Assembly (NCBI GenBank): GCA_963565915.1
Contig: OY751487.1
Coordinates: forward strand, 806,001 to 870,000
Length of the DNA stretch: 64,000 nt
Origin: Entoloma clypeatum
Lineage: Eukaryota; Basidiomycota; Agaricomycetes; Agaricales; Entolomataceae
Reading direction: 5' to 3'
A model generated the notes under the pieces. It worked only from the letters and a program-made list of their open reading frames with translations. It searched no databases and was not told the origin of the DNA. Position numbers and translations under genes: made by a program. Shown piece after piece: positions 20,600 to 31,809 of this stretch (within the stretch, counting starts at the first letter, position 1; each line of letters opens with the position of its first letter).

Positions 20600-22310
20600 T
20601 GCCATTGCCCCGCTGTTCCTGTGTGTCGTTCATTTCTCGCGGTGTCCCACCACTGCTGTGTGCCCCCATGGTTGCTGCATGCCCCCACCATTCTCATGTG
20701 TTGTTCTCATGTGCCCCGCCATTCTGGCATCTCAGGTGCTGTTGTTTGCGCGCCTGCCGCTGTTCCTGCATTCCCTCAGCCGTTCCTCGCGCGTGTGCTG
20801 GTGTTCTCGCATGCCCTGTGTCATTCCTCCGCCATCCTCGCGTCTTGTATGTGGTGCTTTGAGTGAGTCCTGCCATTTTCACATGCCTCATCAGTGGCCT
20901 GTTCTGACGTGAAGGGGCGGTGCTTATCTACATAGCAGAGTCCGTAACCCTGGTTTGGATGGAGGGAGGAGGCATCGGCCGAGGAGGGAGAGGGGGGTGC
21001 GCCGTTCCTGCGTGCCCCGCCGTTCTTGTGTGTGCCCTACTGTTCTTGCGTGTCCCATGGTGTTCCCGTGCATGCATCGTGTGGCACGTCCTGTACTGTT
21101 TCTCACGCATCCTCCCACTCGCATGTGCCCTGCACTCCCCGCGTGTTGTGTACCATGTCGAGTGTCCCCCTCGTCGCGTGTTCTGTATCATTCCCTGCCA
21201 TTCTCGTGCATTTCATCAGTAATCTGACGTGGACGTGAACAGAGCACTGCTTACCCATTCTTGTATATTCTGCCATTCTCGCACGTCCTGTGCCATTTCT
21301 CGCACGAGTCCCACCGTTTCTCATGTGTCACGCTGGTCTTGCACATCCTGCACCGTTGTCACATGTCCCGCACCACCCCTCATGTACCTGCCGTTCTGCG
21401 TGTGCCCCGCTGTTCTCATGTGTTTTGTCAGTGGTCTGACATGACGTGAAAGGCCTGGTGCTTACCTATACATGGCCTCAGTGGCCTGCATGTGACCAGA
21501 GGAAGGAGGCATCGAGGGAGGAGGAGGGAGGGAGGAGGGAGTGGAGGGAGGTGATGGGGGGAGGTGATGGGGGGAGGCAAGAAGTTGATGTGGCGAGGCT
21601 GGGTGATTGATGTATACTTGGCAGGTTCCAGGCCAAGGCACCCATGATGATCAATAAAACATCGGAACTTGCCGACCCAGCAACAGCCGAAAATCGAAAA
21701 ATATCCAAAGTCCCCATCACCTTCCTCCACTCCCTCGTCCCTCCCTCTTTCTCCCTGGATGCCTCCTCCCTCCAGCCACATGCGGGCCACTGAGGCCATG
21801 TATAGGTAAGCACCAGGCCTTTCACGTCATGTCGGACCACTGATGAAACACGCAAGAACGGTGGGGCACACACAGAAATGGCAGGTATGCGAGGCACCAC
21901 AGGACACGCGACAACGGTGCAGGACGTGCAAGACCAGCGTGACATGCAAGAAATGGTGGGACACACACGACAAACGGCAGGACACACATAAGAATGGCGG
22001 GACATGCAAGAAACAGTGGGTGGCATGTGAGAAACAGCACAGGACCCACGACAATGACGCGAAAAATGGCACAGAACACATGGGAACAGTGGGAGGCGCG
22101 CGAGAAGCACTGGAGAGGTGAGAACAGCAGGACACACACGAGTAACAGTGCAGGACACGAGAACAGGGCCACCCGCGACAACGGTACATGACACGCGACA
22201 ACGGCAGGATATGTGAACAACAGCGGCGGACGTGTGAGAAACAGCGGTGGACACATGGGGAGACGTGCGAGAGCAGCGGAGACACACCGAGCGACGCGAG
22301 GGAGGGATTA
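20600..22310. repeat. Large palindrome of minisatellite
   Basis: From about 20,600 to 21,430 the sequence is made of 18-22 bp units such as GTGCCCCGCTGTTCTCGTGT. From about 21,840 to 22,300 the same units occur in reverse complement (GAACAGTGGGACACACGAG type). The inner arms 21,435-21,530 and 21,735-21,835 (CATGACGTGAAAGGCCTGGTGC and its complement) are nearly exact. The centre lies near 21,640. Long frames here on either strand have only repetitive Cys/His/Ser-Arg content. Confidence 0.85.
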
Positions 22311-22449
22311 TAATTCCTCCCTTGCATCAAATGATAATCTTTTGCACTACCCAAATTATAATGTTGTAAGGCCCTTACATTATATTATGATACATATATT
22401 TTTATGCGAGTCCCTTAAAATCATGTAATAAATTATCATACTGTTACAA

Positions 22450-22820
22450 GGACACCTCTTTGACTGATGAGTACCAACTTGAAAAAACCAATGTATTACT
22501 TGAGGCAGGGTCTGTACATGACTGCTGCTTGAAAACACTTGGAGGTGTCTTGGAAGACTGAAGACTGAGGTAGATTTCTTGAATGCTTGGATATATGTCT
22601 TGAAAGGTGTCTTGGAATACTTGAGTATTGAAAGGGCCAAGACAGTGTCAAGAACAATGGAATTCTCTTGGAAATCATGAACCCTTGAGAGCCTTGAGAG
22701 GTATCCCAAGAGTCTTGAATGCCTTGAACACCATCTTGAGATCTTGGAAATCCCTCAAGAAACTTCAAGACATTTCAAGAAAAGTTCAAGTAAAAAGACA
22801 TTTTGCTGATGAGTGCACCA
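22450..22820. repeat. Right arm of the long degenerate inverted repeat
   Basis: A CTTGGAA/TCTTGAA-rich block, partner of 17,550-17,940 in inverse orientation. See that entry for the evidence. Confidence 0.45.
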
Positions 22821-23565
22821 GTGGAGACCATTGACAAGAGCCTCTCATAATAGTATGCCAGCATATTGACATTTAATAAATACTTGAACATCAATTTGTC
22901 CAATGAAGCAGCAATTGGTCCACCTGACCAACTGATCTTCCATTTGGTCCAGTGGATGTCCATTGACACAAATTTTACCAATCAGGGTTTTCCTGATGAA
23001 CCATGTGGAATTGTTAAACAATTATTTATTTCAAAATGTCGACCACAAAGCAAGGTCCTGTCGACGGCACATTGCACTTTCATATTGAATAAGCGTATAG
23101 AACATCTTTCCAAAGCTGGTTTAAGATGCTCGGAAAAGTTGTTCAGCATCTTTTACAAGATGAGGTACATAGCTTTCAGAAGATGGTGCATCTTTAGCAT
23201 CTTTAGCATTGTTAGCATCTTGAGAAAGATGCTAAAAGATTCTAAAAGATGAACATGCAGATTTGCTGATGTCTCGAAAACAAATAAATCTAGAAATAAA
23301 AAATCCGAGCCCAAAGACTCCGCGGTCAAGGGATGGCTCAGCGTCGCAAGGGCCACAGCATGCTGACAAGGCTTTGTAGGTTGTGGGATCGTGGAGGGCG
23401 AATCTGTGGCACCAGGCGATGGATCTTGGCGACAACGTTGGGATCCTCCACCACGCGACCTAGGTCCAGTTTCTTCCCAACCCATGGTGGGACCCCCCCA
23501 CCCCTGGTCACGGAATCTGGTCCCGACACCCCCTTGGGATATGCAGCAACTTGAAGTACATCAAC
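22821..23565. other. Downstream flank of the NLR gene, no gene recognised
   Basis: It contains a short cluster of AGCATCTTT words followed by the inverted form GATGCTAAAAGATT (23,185-23,255). No plausible coding exon was found. The part next to 23,566 is probably the 3' untranslated region of the minus-strand gene. Confidence 0.5.
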
Positions 23566-26500
23566 CTACGAAGGGGTATAACATTCATGCCAATGGAGTC
23601 CTATTTCGCTACCGTCAAAAGATAGTGTTGCGGAGGCCATTCGAGATATGATGAGAATGTTGCCTGGAAAATGAAGGACATCTCGAATGGTTGATGGCAA
23701 CCAAATAAGCCTGTCTGAACCAGACAGGATCCAGCCGATTTCGTCTATGGAATCAAGACATAGATTTACCTCCAACTGCATAGGTTTTTCATGGGAACCG
23801 GAAACTACCCGATCGTGACGGCGAGGCGAGAAGGTAAAAGAGGCGAGCGATTCGGTATCCCACACGCGCACAGATTTGTCCTTCGAGCCGGAGACGATCT
23901 GCTCCCCATCAGGCGAGAATGCGACGGAGGTGACCAAGTCGGTGTGACCATTCAGCTTCCTAAACTGCTCGCCCGTCTTCGCATCCCACACCCACAAAGA
24001 TTTGTCCCGGGAAGCGGAGACGATCTGCTTGCCGTCAGGCGAGAATGCGACCGAGGAGACAAAGTCGGTGTGACCATTCAGCTCCTTCAGCTGCTCACCG
24101 GTCTTCGCGTCCCACACACGCACAGACTTGTCCCACGAGCCAGAGACGATGTGGTTGCCGTCGGGCGAGAATGCGACAGAGTAAACCGTGTCAGTGTGGC
24201 CGTTAAGCTGTTTCAGTTGCTCGCCCGTCTTTGTGTCCCACAGTCGCACGGATTTGTCGAATGAGCCCGAGGCGATATGCTTCCCGTCAGGCGAGAATGC
24301 GACGGAGGTGACCCAGTTGGTGTGGCCGTTTATCTCCCTCAGCTGTTCACCCGCCTTCGCGTCCCACACCCGGACAGATTGGTCGAATGAACCGGAGACA
24401 ATCTGCTTGCCGTCAGGTGAGAATGCGACAGAGGCGACCCTTTTGGTGTGGCCGTTCAGCTCCCTCAGCTCCTCACCCATTTTTACATCCCAAATCCGTA
24501 CAGAGTTGTCCCGCGAACCAGAGGCGATCTGCCTCCCGTCAGGTGAGAATGCGACGGAGTAGACGGAGTCAGCGTGGCCGTTGAGCTCCCTCAGCTGCTT
24601 GCCCGTCTTCGCGTCCCATACTCCCACAGATTTATCCCACGAACCCGAGACAATCTGCTTGCTATCAGGTGAGAATGCAACAGAGGTGACCATGTCGGTG
24701 TGGCCGTTTGGCTTCTCCAGCTCCTCATCCATCTTCGCGTCCCACAGTCGCATAGATTTGTCGTATGAGCCAGAGACAATCAGCTGTCTGACGGGTGAAA
24801 ATGTGACAGAGGTGACTGTGTCGGTGTGGCCGTTCAGCTCCCTCAGCTGCTCGCCCGTCTTTGCATCCCACACTCGCACTGATTTGTCCTGCGAACCAGA
24901 AACGATCTGCTTTCCGTCAAGCGAGAACGTTATGCAGACGACCCGGCCGGTATGGCCACTCAGCTCCCTCAGCTGCTCGCCGGTTTTCGCATCCCATACC
25001 CGCACAGATTTGTCGAATGAACCAGAGATGATCTGCCGGCTGTCAGGTGAGAATGCGACAGAGGTGATCCAGTGGGTGTGACCGTTGAGCTCCCTCAGCT
25101 GTTCCCCCGTCTTCGCGTCCCATACTCGCACAGACTTATCGAATGAACCAGAGACGATCTGTTTGCCATCAGGAGAGATTGCGACAGAGTAGACCAAGCT
25201 GGTGTGGCCGTTCAGCTCCCTCAGCTGCTCACCCGTCTTCGCGTCCCACACTCGCACAGATCTGTCTTCTGAACCAGAGACGATCTGCTTGCCGTCGGGC
25301 GAGAATACAACGGAGGTGACCGAGTTGGTGTGGCCGTTCATCTCCCTCATCTGCTCACCCGCCTTCACATCCCACACTCGCACACGTTTATCCTGCGAAC
25401 CAGAAACAATTTGCTTCCCGTCAGGCGAGAATGCGACAGAAGAAACCAGGTCGGTGTGGCCGTTTAGCTCCCTCAACTCCTCGCCCGTCTTCGCGTCCCA
25501 TACTCGCACAGACTTGTCCTGTGAACCACAGGCCGCGATCTGCTTTCCATTTGGGGACAATGCCATACAACAAATCTCCCAATCTGTAGCGATCGATATC
25601 AACGGTATAGTGATGTCCCCCTGTGACAAGGAAATCCATGGAATGCGAGTGAATCGATGTTTCCAGACCTTCCAGACGGGGGAATCCTGATACCACGTAG
25701 ACAATGCCGAGATGTATAAATGTGGTGTTGACATTGCCGCAGCACTTCCTGCAAAAAAAGCTGAGAAGTCTGCGGCATCTGTCGCGTATTCCATCAGAGC
25801 GGGCCATTGGGTTCCCTTGGAATGTGTTCAGCATATGTTCTCATGGAATATATCTTTGCTCTCACCTTCGATAGCCAGTCATATGCTTGCTGCAGCGATA
25901 AACGACACTCAAATTTCGCCCCAATGAGATTCATTGCCTCGATCCAGAACAGTAGTCGGTGAGACATGAACTCATCTAGACAGCGGGCTAGGTCAGCGGT
26001 ATTCGTATCTGGAGGCGCCGATCGAAGTAGGTGCTGTGCCCAATGTTGTGATGCGTATCGGAGAACTGGAGTGATTTTCTGGTCGACCCGGTCATGGAGG
26101 GCAGGTACGTCCGCATCAAAGGTGTACGACGATTCTAGCTCGCACATGTTGAAACGAAGTGACTCGTGCATAATGGAGAAGCACCGGCTGGCAAGGCGAG
26201 CATGAACAGCGCCCCGGTCGCAGTATACATCAACTGCGGAGTACATACGGAAGGCATCACCGAACCTGGCTCGAGTTTGGCTGAAAACGTAGTCCGGGAA
26301 AGAAGAGTGATACCAATAGACACAATTGTCTTTGGTTGAGACAAAGAGAACAGCGTGCAGAGAGCAGACAACCTTCTCGACCTTATCCTGATCCATATTC
26401 GTAAGTCCTGCCAAGACGGGTATGGTGACCCTGTCCTGGACGCAGAGGGCGGTATGGAGAATCTGTAAGCGTTGGGGGCGGATCCTGGCATCACGAAACG

Positions 26501-28421
26501 CGGCGTCCAAGATCTGCTCATACAACTCGTCCACCAACAATCGTTCCCCGCTCCCGGTAGATTTTGGCCATGACTCCAGTAATGCTCTCAGCTGGTCCTT
26601 CTCCTCGGAAGCTGATAAGGGAGTATGCGGAGGATGGAGGAACCTCACGGCGGTGGCGGCGTAGATGAAGAGTCCACCTGACCGTTGTAAGAGCTCTGCT
26701 AGCTCCGGCGTATCCTTCAAGTTCGGGAGCTTCTCCTGGAGAAACTTCTTGATGTCCGCTTGAACGTTCGCCATATCAACCTCGTGAAGTCTACAAACGG
26801 CGCTGGGAGGAAATGAGGAGCACAAGTCGACAATGTCAGGTTCTGGCCGGCTTGTGAAGAGGAACTTGATCCCTTTCAATGCACCCGTTTTCACAATGCG
26901 AAGCAGCTCCTTGAGGAATTCAACCCCGCCGTCACTCTCATCCAGAGCGTCGATTACCACCACTGGTACTAGTAGACCATCTCGTTGAGCAAGCGACGCC
27001 TGCCACGGTTTCGCTAGCAGCTCCTCGATCTGTGTGGACAGGACTGTGTCAACAACCTCTTCCTCTCCTTCCAAGACACCTACAAGTTCGGATGCGTAGG
27101 ACTGAAACTTGGCTGCAAGGCCGCGGCACAGCGTTGTGACTAGAAAATTGGAATTCTTGCTGTCGAGCTGACGCGAGCAGAAGAATGACGTGAAAGGGAG
27201 GTCGGCTTTCTGTAGCAACTGGCATATGGTGTAGGCGATGGTCGTCTTGCCCGTGCCGGCCAGTCCGTTGATCCAGTATATGGGCGGGCCGTCGACGTCG
27301 GTCCCCTCAGCCCAATCCATGATCTGCTTGATGATACCGACACGCGTATCCTTCGTGCACGGACCACGGGAAATGTTGTCGAGATTGATGGCGGCGTTGT
27401 ACGCTGCATTACGGGAGCGAGGCAGTGCCTCGAAAAGGACATTCTGAGTGGTCATTGAGTATAACCCGGTGATTTGTATGTATGGGTAAGCAGGTCGCAC
27501 ACCTTGAGAATTTCACGCGTATTCTGTTCCACCCCCAGAAGGACTTCGATCTAGTAGATCGCTTGAAAAAGTATCGTATGGAGAAAAGGTGCGACCTACC
27601 TGGAATACATCGAAAGCATCTTTGATGGCTCGATATGACGAAACTAGCTCTCCGGCATCGCCGCTGTTCTGAGCAAGCCTAGTCAGGAATCCGCGTCGAT
27701 GCATGTCTTCCACCTTCTTTAATTCATGTTCCAAGACCCTGCATGTCCCAAGATCAGGAATCGCTTCAAGACGAAACAAAAAGGCTTACCCTACGAAATT
27801 CCTGATTCCTCCCTGCGTAAGTGATTCTTGATGGCTCGGTAGCCTCACAGCGAGGGACGATGACAGGGTATTGATGGTGTTGATCAACGTGTCCATCTCA
27901 TCGAGGTTCCCAGCGGTATTCTGATAATGGATCGAAAATGTGAGCGCACATCCCGAGTCATATGTGACCTCGGTCAACCGACGCACATTGTATGCATCGA
28001 TGCAGGTGAGCAGACCACCAAGGGCCACCCCAAGCGGAGGGAAGCCGCCTCCAGAGTCCCTGAGAACCTTAAGTAGCTCGTATATCCCGTCCAAAGCACC
28101 TTTAGCATTCTTCTTGATTGAACTACGATTGAGCGTCGAGAAGGAAGGCGTGGAGCGAGCAGGGCAAAGCGACCTCCTTGGATGAGCCGGAATAGTTGGA
28201 GAGACTGCGAGAGTTGAAAGTGGGGGGGAGCTGATATGGAAGCTATCAATGAGAGTCACCACAGAACGTGCTAGACTGCTCGATGCCGATCGGGGAACGT
28301 TCGATAGCGATATGGTGGAGTTTGACTGAGATTGGTTCGCAAAAGCAGGTTGCTTTCTGCAGTTCCAAGACCAAGAGTTCTTACTATGTTTAGAGGACAT
28401 GTCAGAGTACGCAAAGGCCAA
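23566..28421 (-). CDS. STAND NTPase / NLR-like receptor: N-terminal helical domain, NACHT, 14 WD40 repeats
   Basis: Six exons fit without a stop: 28421-27987, 27920-27790, 27739-27601, 27550-27503, 27443-25866 and 25815-23566, giving about 1,526 aa. Residues 1-235 form the helical N-terminal region typical of basidiomycete NWD proteins (GALDGIYELLKVL, FPPLGVALGGLL). NACHT follows with Walker A GLAGTGKT (about 311-318), Walker B VVVIDALDES (about 411-420) and FLFTSRPEPDI. After a winged-helix-like segment come 14 WD40 repeats of 42 residues, nearly identical except at a few positions (residue before DKSVRVWD; the three residues after NGHT). Known relatives act in fungal allorecognition and innate immunity: the propeller binds a ligand and NACHT drives oligomerisation. 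The ligand here is unknown. The start could also be the ATG 21 bp downstream (MSSKHSK). Confidence 0.93.
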
Positions 28422-29248
28422 CCAGAGAGTCTTCGCAAGGCGCTATAAGTATCACCAGCCCGGCATTGCGAACCGGTGGGTATTGAGTGGCGCGACGCCA
28501 GCACTCTCGTCTCCTGACCCCGGTGGCACGGAGTGTGTCATGACCTGGCACAGTGAAGGTTTCGTTGATATGTGCCTTCCTCACTCGGGAGGCTAATCAA
28601 GGACTCGCGCCTCCGCTGTGAAACCACCCATTAATAGCCGAATCTACTCCATCCTCAGATCTCCGAGTCGGAAAGAAAATATCCACTAGGCTCTTGACTC
28701 CCCGCGGTGCTGACAAACCTCGCTGTCGTCTGACTGGATTGAACGGTGAACGTTTGAACTCCACCCAAGCCTAACCACCCCGACCCGTGGCATTTCATTC
28801 ATGTTGAAGCCTGAGGAGAGAAACACAAAGCGGGGATCATCCAACTGATTACACAACTATCCTGACCTGACTGGTGCTCCATCATGATATCCAACCACAA
28901 ACCTGTCAATCCATGGCTCGAGTACTTATGGGACAACGGACTAACAATACTCGTAGATTCCAAAATCACACCCGTCCTGAAAGCCTGACGACTGCAACAG
29001 TGGCCACTGTCCCAAAGATTGGCAAAACCGACTTCCAGCACATCCGTGGTTCCCGGCATGTCATTTTTTTTTCCAAACGACCGGCGATGTAACATGTTAC
29101 ACGTTGAAAGTGAGTCATACTTACAACACAAAACCTCCTAGAAGACGGTGTCCCCATAGGTGCGCCTTAACATATCGCCGTTCGTCCACAGGCACACTAA
29201 TAATAGTATCCTACAACAGATAGATACCTACCCACCTACCTACTCGTC
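28422..29248. other. Upstream flank of the NLR gene, no further gene recognised
   Basis: Promoter-side sequence of the minus-strand NLR gene. Short open frames on both strands lack recognisable domains. Confidence 0.5.
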
Positions 29249-29338
29249 GGTCTCGGTGGTCAATCTGGGACACGTCCCGCGATTTGAAAAGCAGGTGACC
29301 AATTCCAAGTCTGCTTGGTGTTCGATTCAGAGCCAGGC
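29249..29338 (+). repeat. tRNA-derived repeat, copy 1
   Basis: CTCGGTGGTCAATCTGGGACACGTCCCG resembles the 5' half of a tRNA with an A-box, and GTTCGATTCAGAGCCAGG supplies T-arm and 3' acceptor strand. The central part does not form a good anticodon stem. One of six related copies between 29.2 and 36.3 kb. Confidence 0.6.
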
Positions 29339-29917
29339 AGCCGCCAGGGAGGCACTTATTGTCGTAGTTCGCCCTCTTTTTTTTTCCTCCTCGACTGGAT
29401 GGCGCCGGGATCGCTATGTAGGACCCAACCAATCTTTCATCGCCGGGTCGGCCTCACGATCCGGTATCCGGGTCTTGCACGATGTATGTACTCATCCTGA
29501 CTCAAATTTGCATACCAGGAACCGGAACTTGCGAAACGGGGGGCGGTTATCCGGTTACCAACATCCTTGGTTATCGGGGATCGCTCTCTCTCTGATCGAT
29601 TCAGGGCCACGCCCCTACCGAAAATGGTCTGAATATTTTATCTCTTTCTTTAGATTTAATTCAAGAGTTTCTGCATGCATTGTTGAAAACGACGCTGTCT
29701 TCTGCATGGTGGTAGATCGTACTTGGGACCCCGAAGAGGCTATAGCGTCATCGAATTTCAGGACAGCATCGAGACGACTTTTTTTTTTGTGAAATCGGGT
29801 GCTTTGGGAACCACGGCTGGGTAGTGATAAAGGTTGGTAAGTTCCGTGGTGTTCGACACGGCTGATCGTTACAGACACACTCAGGTTGTCAAGGGCAGGA
29901 TAGCACCTACTTTCTAT

Positions 29918-30000
29918 CCGGCTTGGTGGTGTAATTCGGAAACACGTCCTGTGGATACAAGATGTCTATTGAATTTCTCTCTGGAAAGCGAGCCAGGCCG
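29918..30000 (+). repeat. tRNA-derived repeat, copy 2 (T-arm degraded)
   Basis: CCGGCTTGGTGGTGTAATTCGGAAACACGTCCTG matches the 5' half of the other copies and GAGCCAGGCCG matches the 3' acceptor strand. The B-box has been lost. Confidence 0.5.
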
Positions 30001-30335
30001 CTGCATCAACAAGCTGTTTCCGCTAGCGTGGGCCGTGACTTTTTGTTTTGTTTTTTTCTCGTTTCCTGGTTTTCTATATCGACCTGCCTATGTAGCCAGA
30101 CCGTGTGTTAAGTATAGCGAGACAGTTCACTATCTATCTGCTGTCTTTCCCGTTCCCTCGTCGAGCCCTGCGACCTTCTTCGAGACGGCTTCCACCTCCG
30201 ATCTCCATTAGTTCTTAGACTTGGAGTTTAGTTGCTTCATTAGTGGGCCGGCGTTTATAAGGAGGGCTGGATGCTTGGTCCTACAGAGTAGCCATTATAC
30301 TATACATAATATCAGGTACGTAGTGATTGCCAGTT

Positions 30336-30438
30336 GGCCTGGTGGTGTAATTGGAAACACGTCCCGTGAATCATTAGCCATGAGTAGAACCCACTTCTTC
30401 GCTATCAGGAAGCACTCTGTTCGATTCAGAGGCCGGCC
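30336..30438 (+). repeat. tRNA-derived repeat, copy 3
   Basis: GGCCTGGTGGTGTAATTGGAAACACGTCCCG opens the copy. The D-stem GTGT/ACAC is perfect. After about 45 nt, GAAGCACTCTGTTCGATTCAGAG gives a perfect 5-bp T-stem and B-box. The acceptor pairs only partly. Confidence 0.6.
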
Positions 30439-30768
30439 GCTCATGCGTTTGTGAAGGCTGTTTTTGCCTGCGAACCGTGCACATGGCTTGGGTGGACCTT
30501 TCCTTTCTTATTATTGATCTCCGGCTTTCGAAGGTTTCGTAAACGGTACATGGGCCTTCAACTAGTACAAAACTCCAAGGTTTTGAATGCAGCCAGAGCG
30601 AACACGAAAGTATTGTTTAATTCTCCGGCCGTATAGTAGTATAGAACAAAGTAGGTGCTAGGATACCGCAATATGATAGATATAAAAAAAGGCAAGATAG
30701 TTACAGAATGAAATATGATAAGTATAAAGATAAAAGGAAGAATCAGAAACGAGGCAGCATTTCAAGCA

Positions 30769-31662
30769 TCAATAGCCAGCACGGGCACCCAAACATTGCG
30801 ATAGTAACTCAGTGCGACGAGGCGGATAATTCTGTAGTCGATGGTCTGCAAGAGTCATTATGGATGCTATGAAATTGGCTAGGAGAAGAGGACCTACGAT
30901 GAACGGATTATCGCGGAGGAATTTATAGATCAGCGCGCTTATTTCTTTCGCGAGTATGTCGCGCGTGATGGGCCTCTTGTTCATATCGGCGGCAAAGATG
31001 CATTGCGGCTTGTCAGTCACATCGGGCCACTACGCGCGCGCGCGGAAACGGTGGCATCAGGCCAGAAAACATCGGACGGGGAAAAAAAAGAACGCACACC
31101 CATCACGCATTTGATCCTTGAGAACCCAACGGGGGCGAACGGCGCGTCGTGCGCGCCGTCGAGAACGACGGTGCCCTTCATGATGGACTTGAGAGTCGGG
31201 CCGGGCTCGCCGTTGACGCTGAAGGCGATGCTGGGGAAGGAGGGTTCGCCATGGTAGGGGAGTTGGCGCGGGAGGACGAGGTAGCGCGCGTAGGATGCGT
31301 GGGGATGATGGGAGCCCGCGAGGACGGATTGGGGCGTCATAAGAGGTTGGATGGGCATGAGGTGTACAGCGCCGGGTACGAGGGTGGCTGGGTCGGACTG
31401 GGGGGGGAGATGTGAGTGAGTGGGGTGATTTATGTGATATAGAGGCAGACCATGTGGGAGGCCTGACTTGGGCGAGGGGCGGAAGGGCTGGAGACTTGGA
31501 TGTAGGTGCTGGGGTGGTAGGACATGACGGTGGGGAGGGTGTATAGAGACGGCTACTGTTTAAATACGCGTCGGGAAACATTGTCGCGGCAGGGCCACAG
31601 GCGACAAAGCGGCCAAGTTGGGCTCTGGCCAGGCTGGCCAAAGCGGTGAGGAGGGCAAGCAT
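30769..31662 (-). CDS. Small secreted protein of unknown function
   Basis: Three exons (31662-31468, 31397-31107, 31029-30769) give about 248 aa without a stop. The N-terminus MLALLTALASLARAQ is a clear signal peptide candidate. The mature part has motifs YLNSSRLYTPSPPSC, HYPHAS-like histidines (SHHPHASYARYLVLP), FSVNGEPGPTLKSIMKGT, VGFSRIKC and KPQCIFAADMN, with few cysteines. The C-terminus (NPFIVGPLLLANFIASIMTLA) is hydrophobic. The second donor is ambiguous: TGC|GTGATG or GGT|GTGCGT, both in phase. I do not recognise the family. It is transcribed divergently from the eIF2A gene 147 bp away. Confidence 0.6.
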
Positions 31663-31809
31663 TGTTAGAAAGACCGGCCCTAGCTAGAGGCTTGGGAAAA
31701 CAACAGAGACCAACATATCGCCTGTCTCCCTCCCACACCTCCTCCCGAAGCATTAGCTTGCTTCTTGCGCCCTCTCGCCCTTCCCCCCCCCATCTCTCGA
31801 ATATCCGCA
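31663..31809. promoter_or_regulatory. Divergent promoter of the secreted protein gene and eIF2A
   Basis: Only 147 bp separate the two opposing start codons. The plus-strand side is pyrimidine-rich (CTTCCCCCCCCATCTC) just before the eIF2A ATG, a common basidiomycete start-site feature. No TATA box is obvious. Confidence 0.5.

Noticed and set aside
23153..23529. Minus-strand frames just downstream of the NLR gene
   Set aside because: No domain and no splice connection; treated as 3' flank.
23791..25690. Long plus-strand open frames opposite the WD40 region
   Set aside because: They are the antisense of a 126-bp coding repeat whose length is a multiple of three; peptides are repeats of the complement and have no domain.
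28799..29131. Minus-strand frame of about 110 codons
   Set aside because: No recognisable motif or neighbouring exons.
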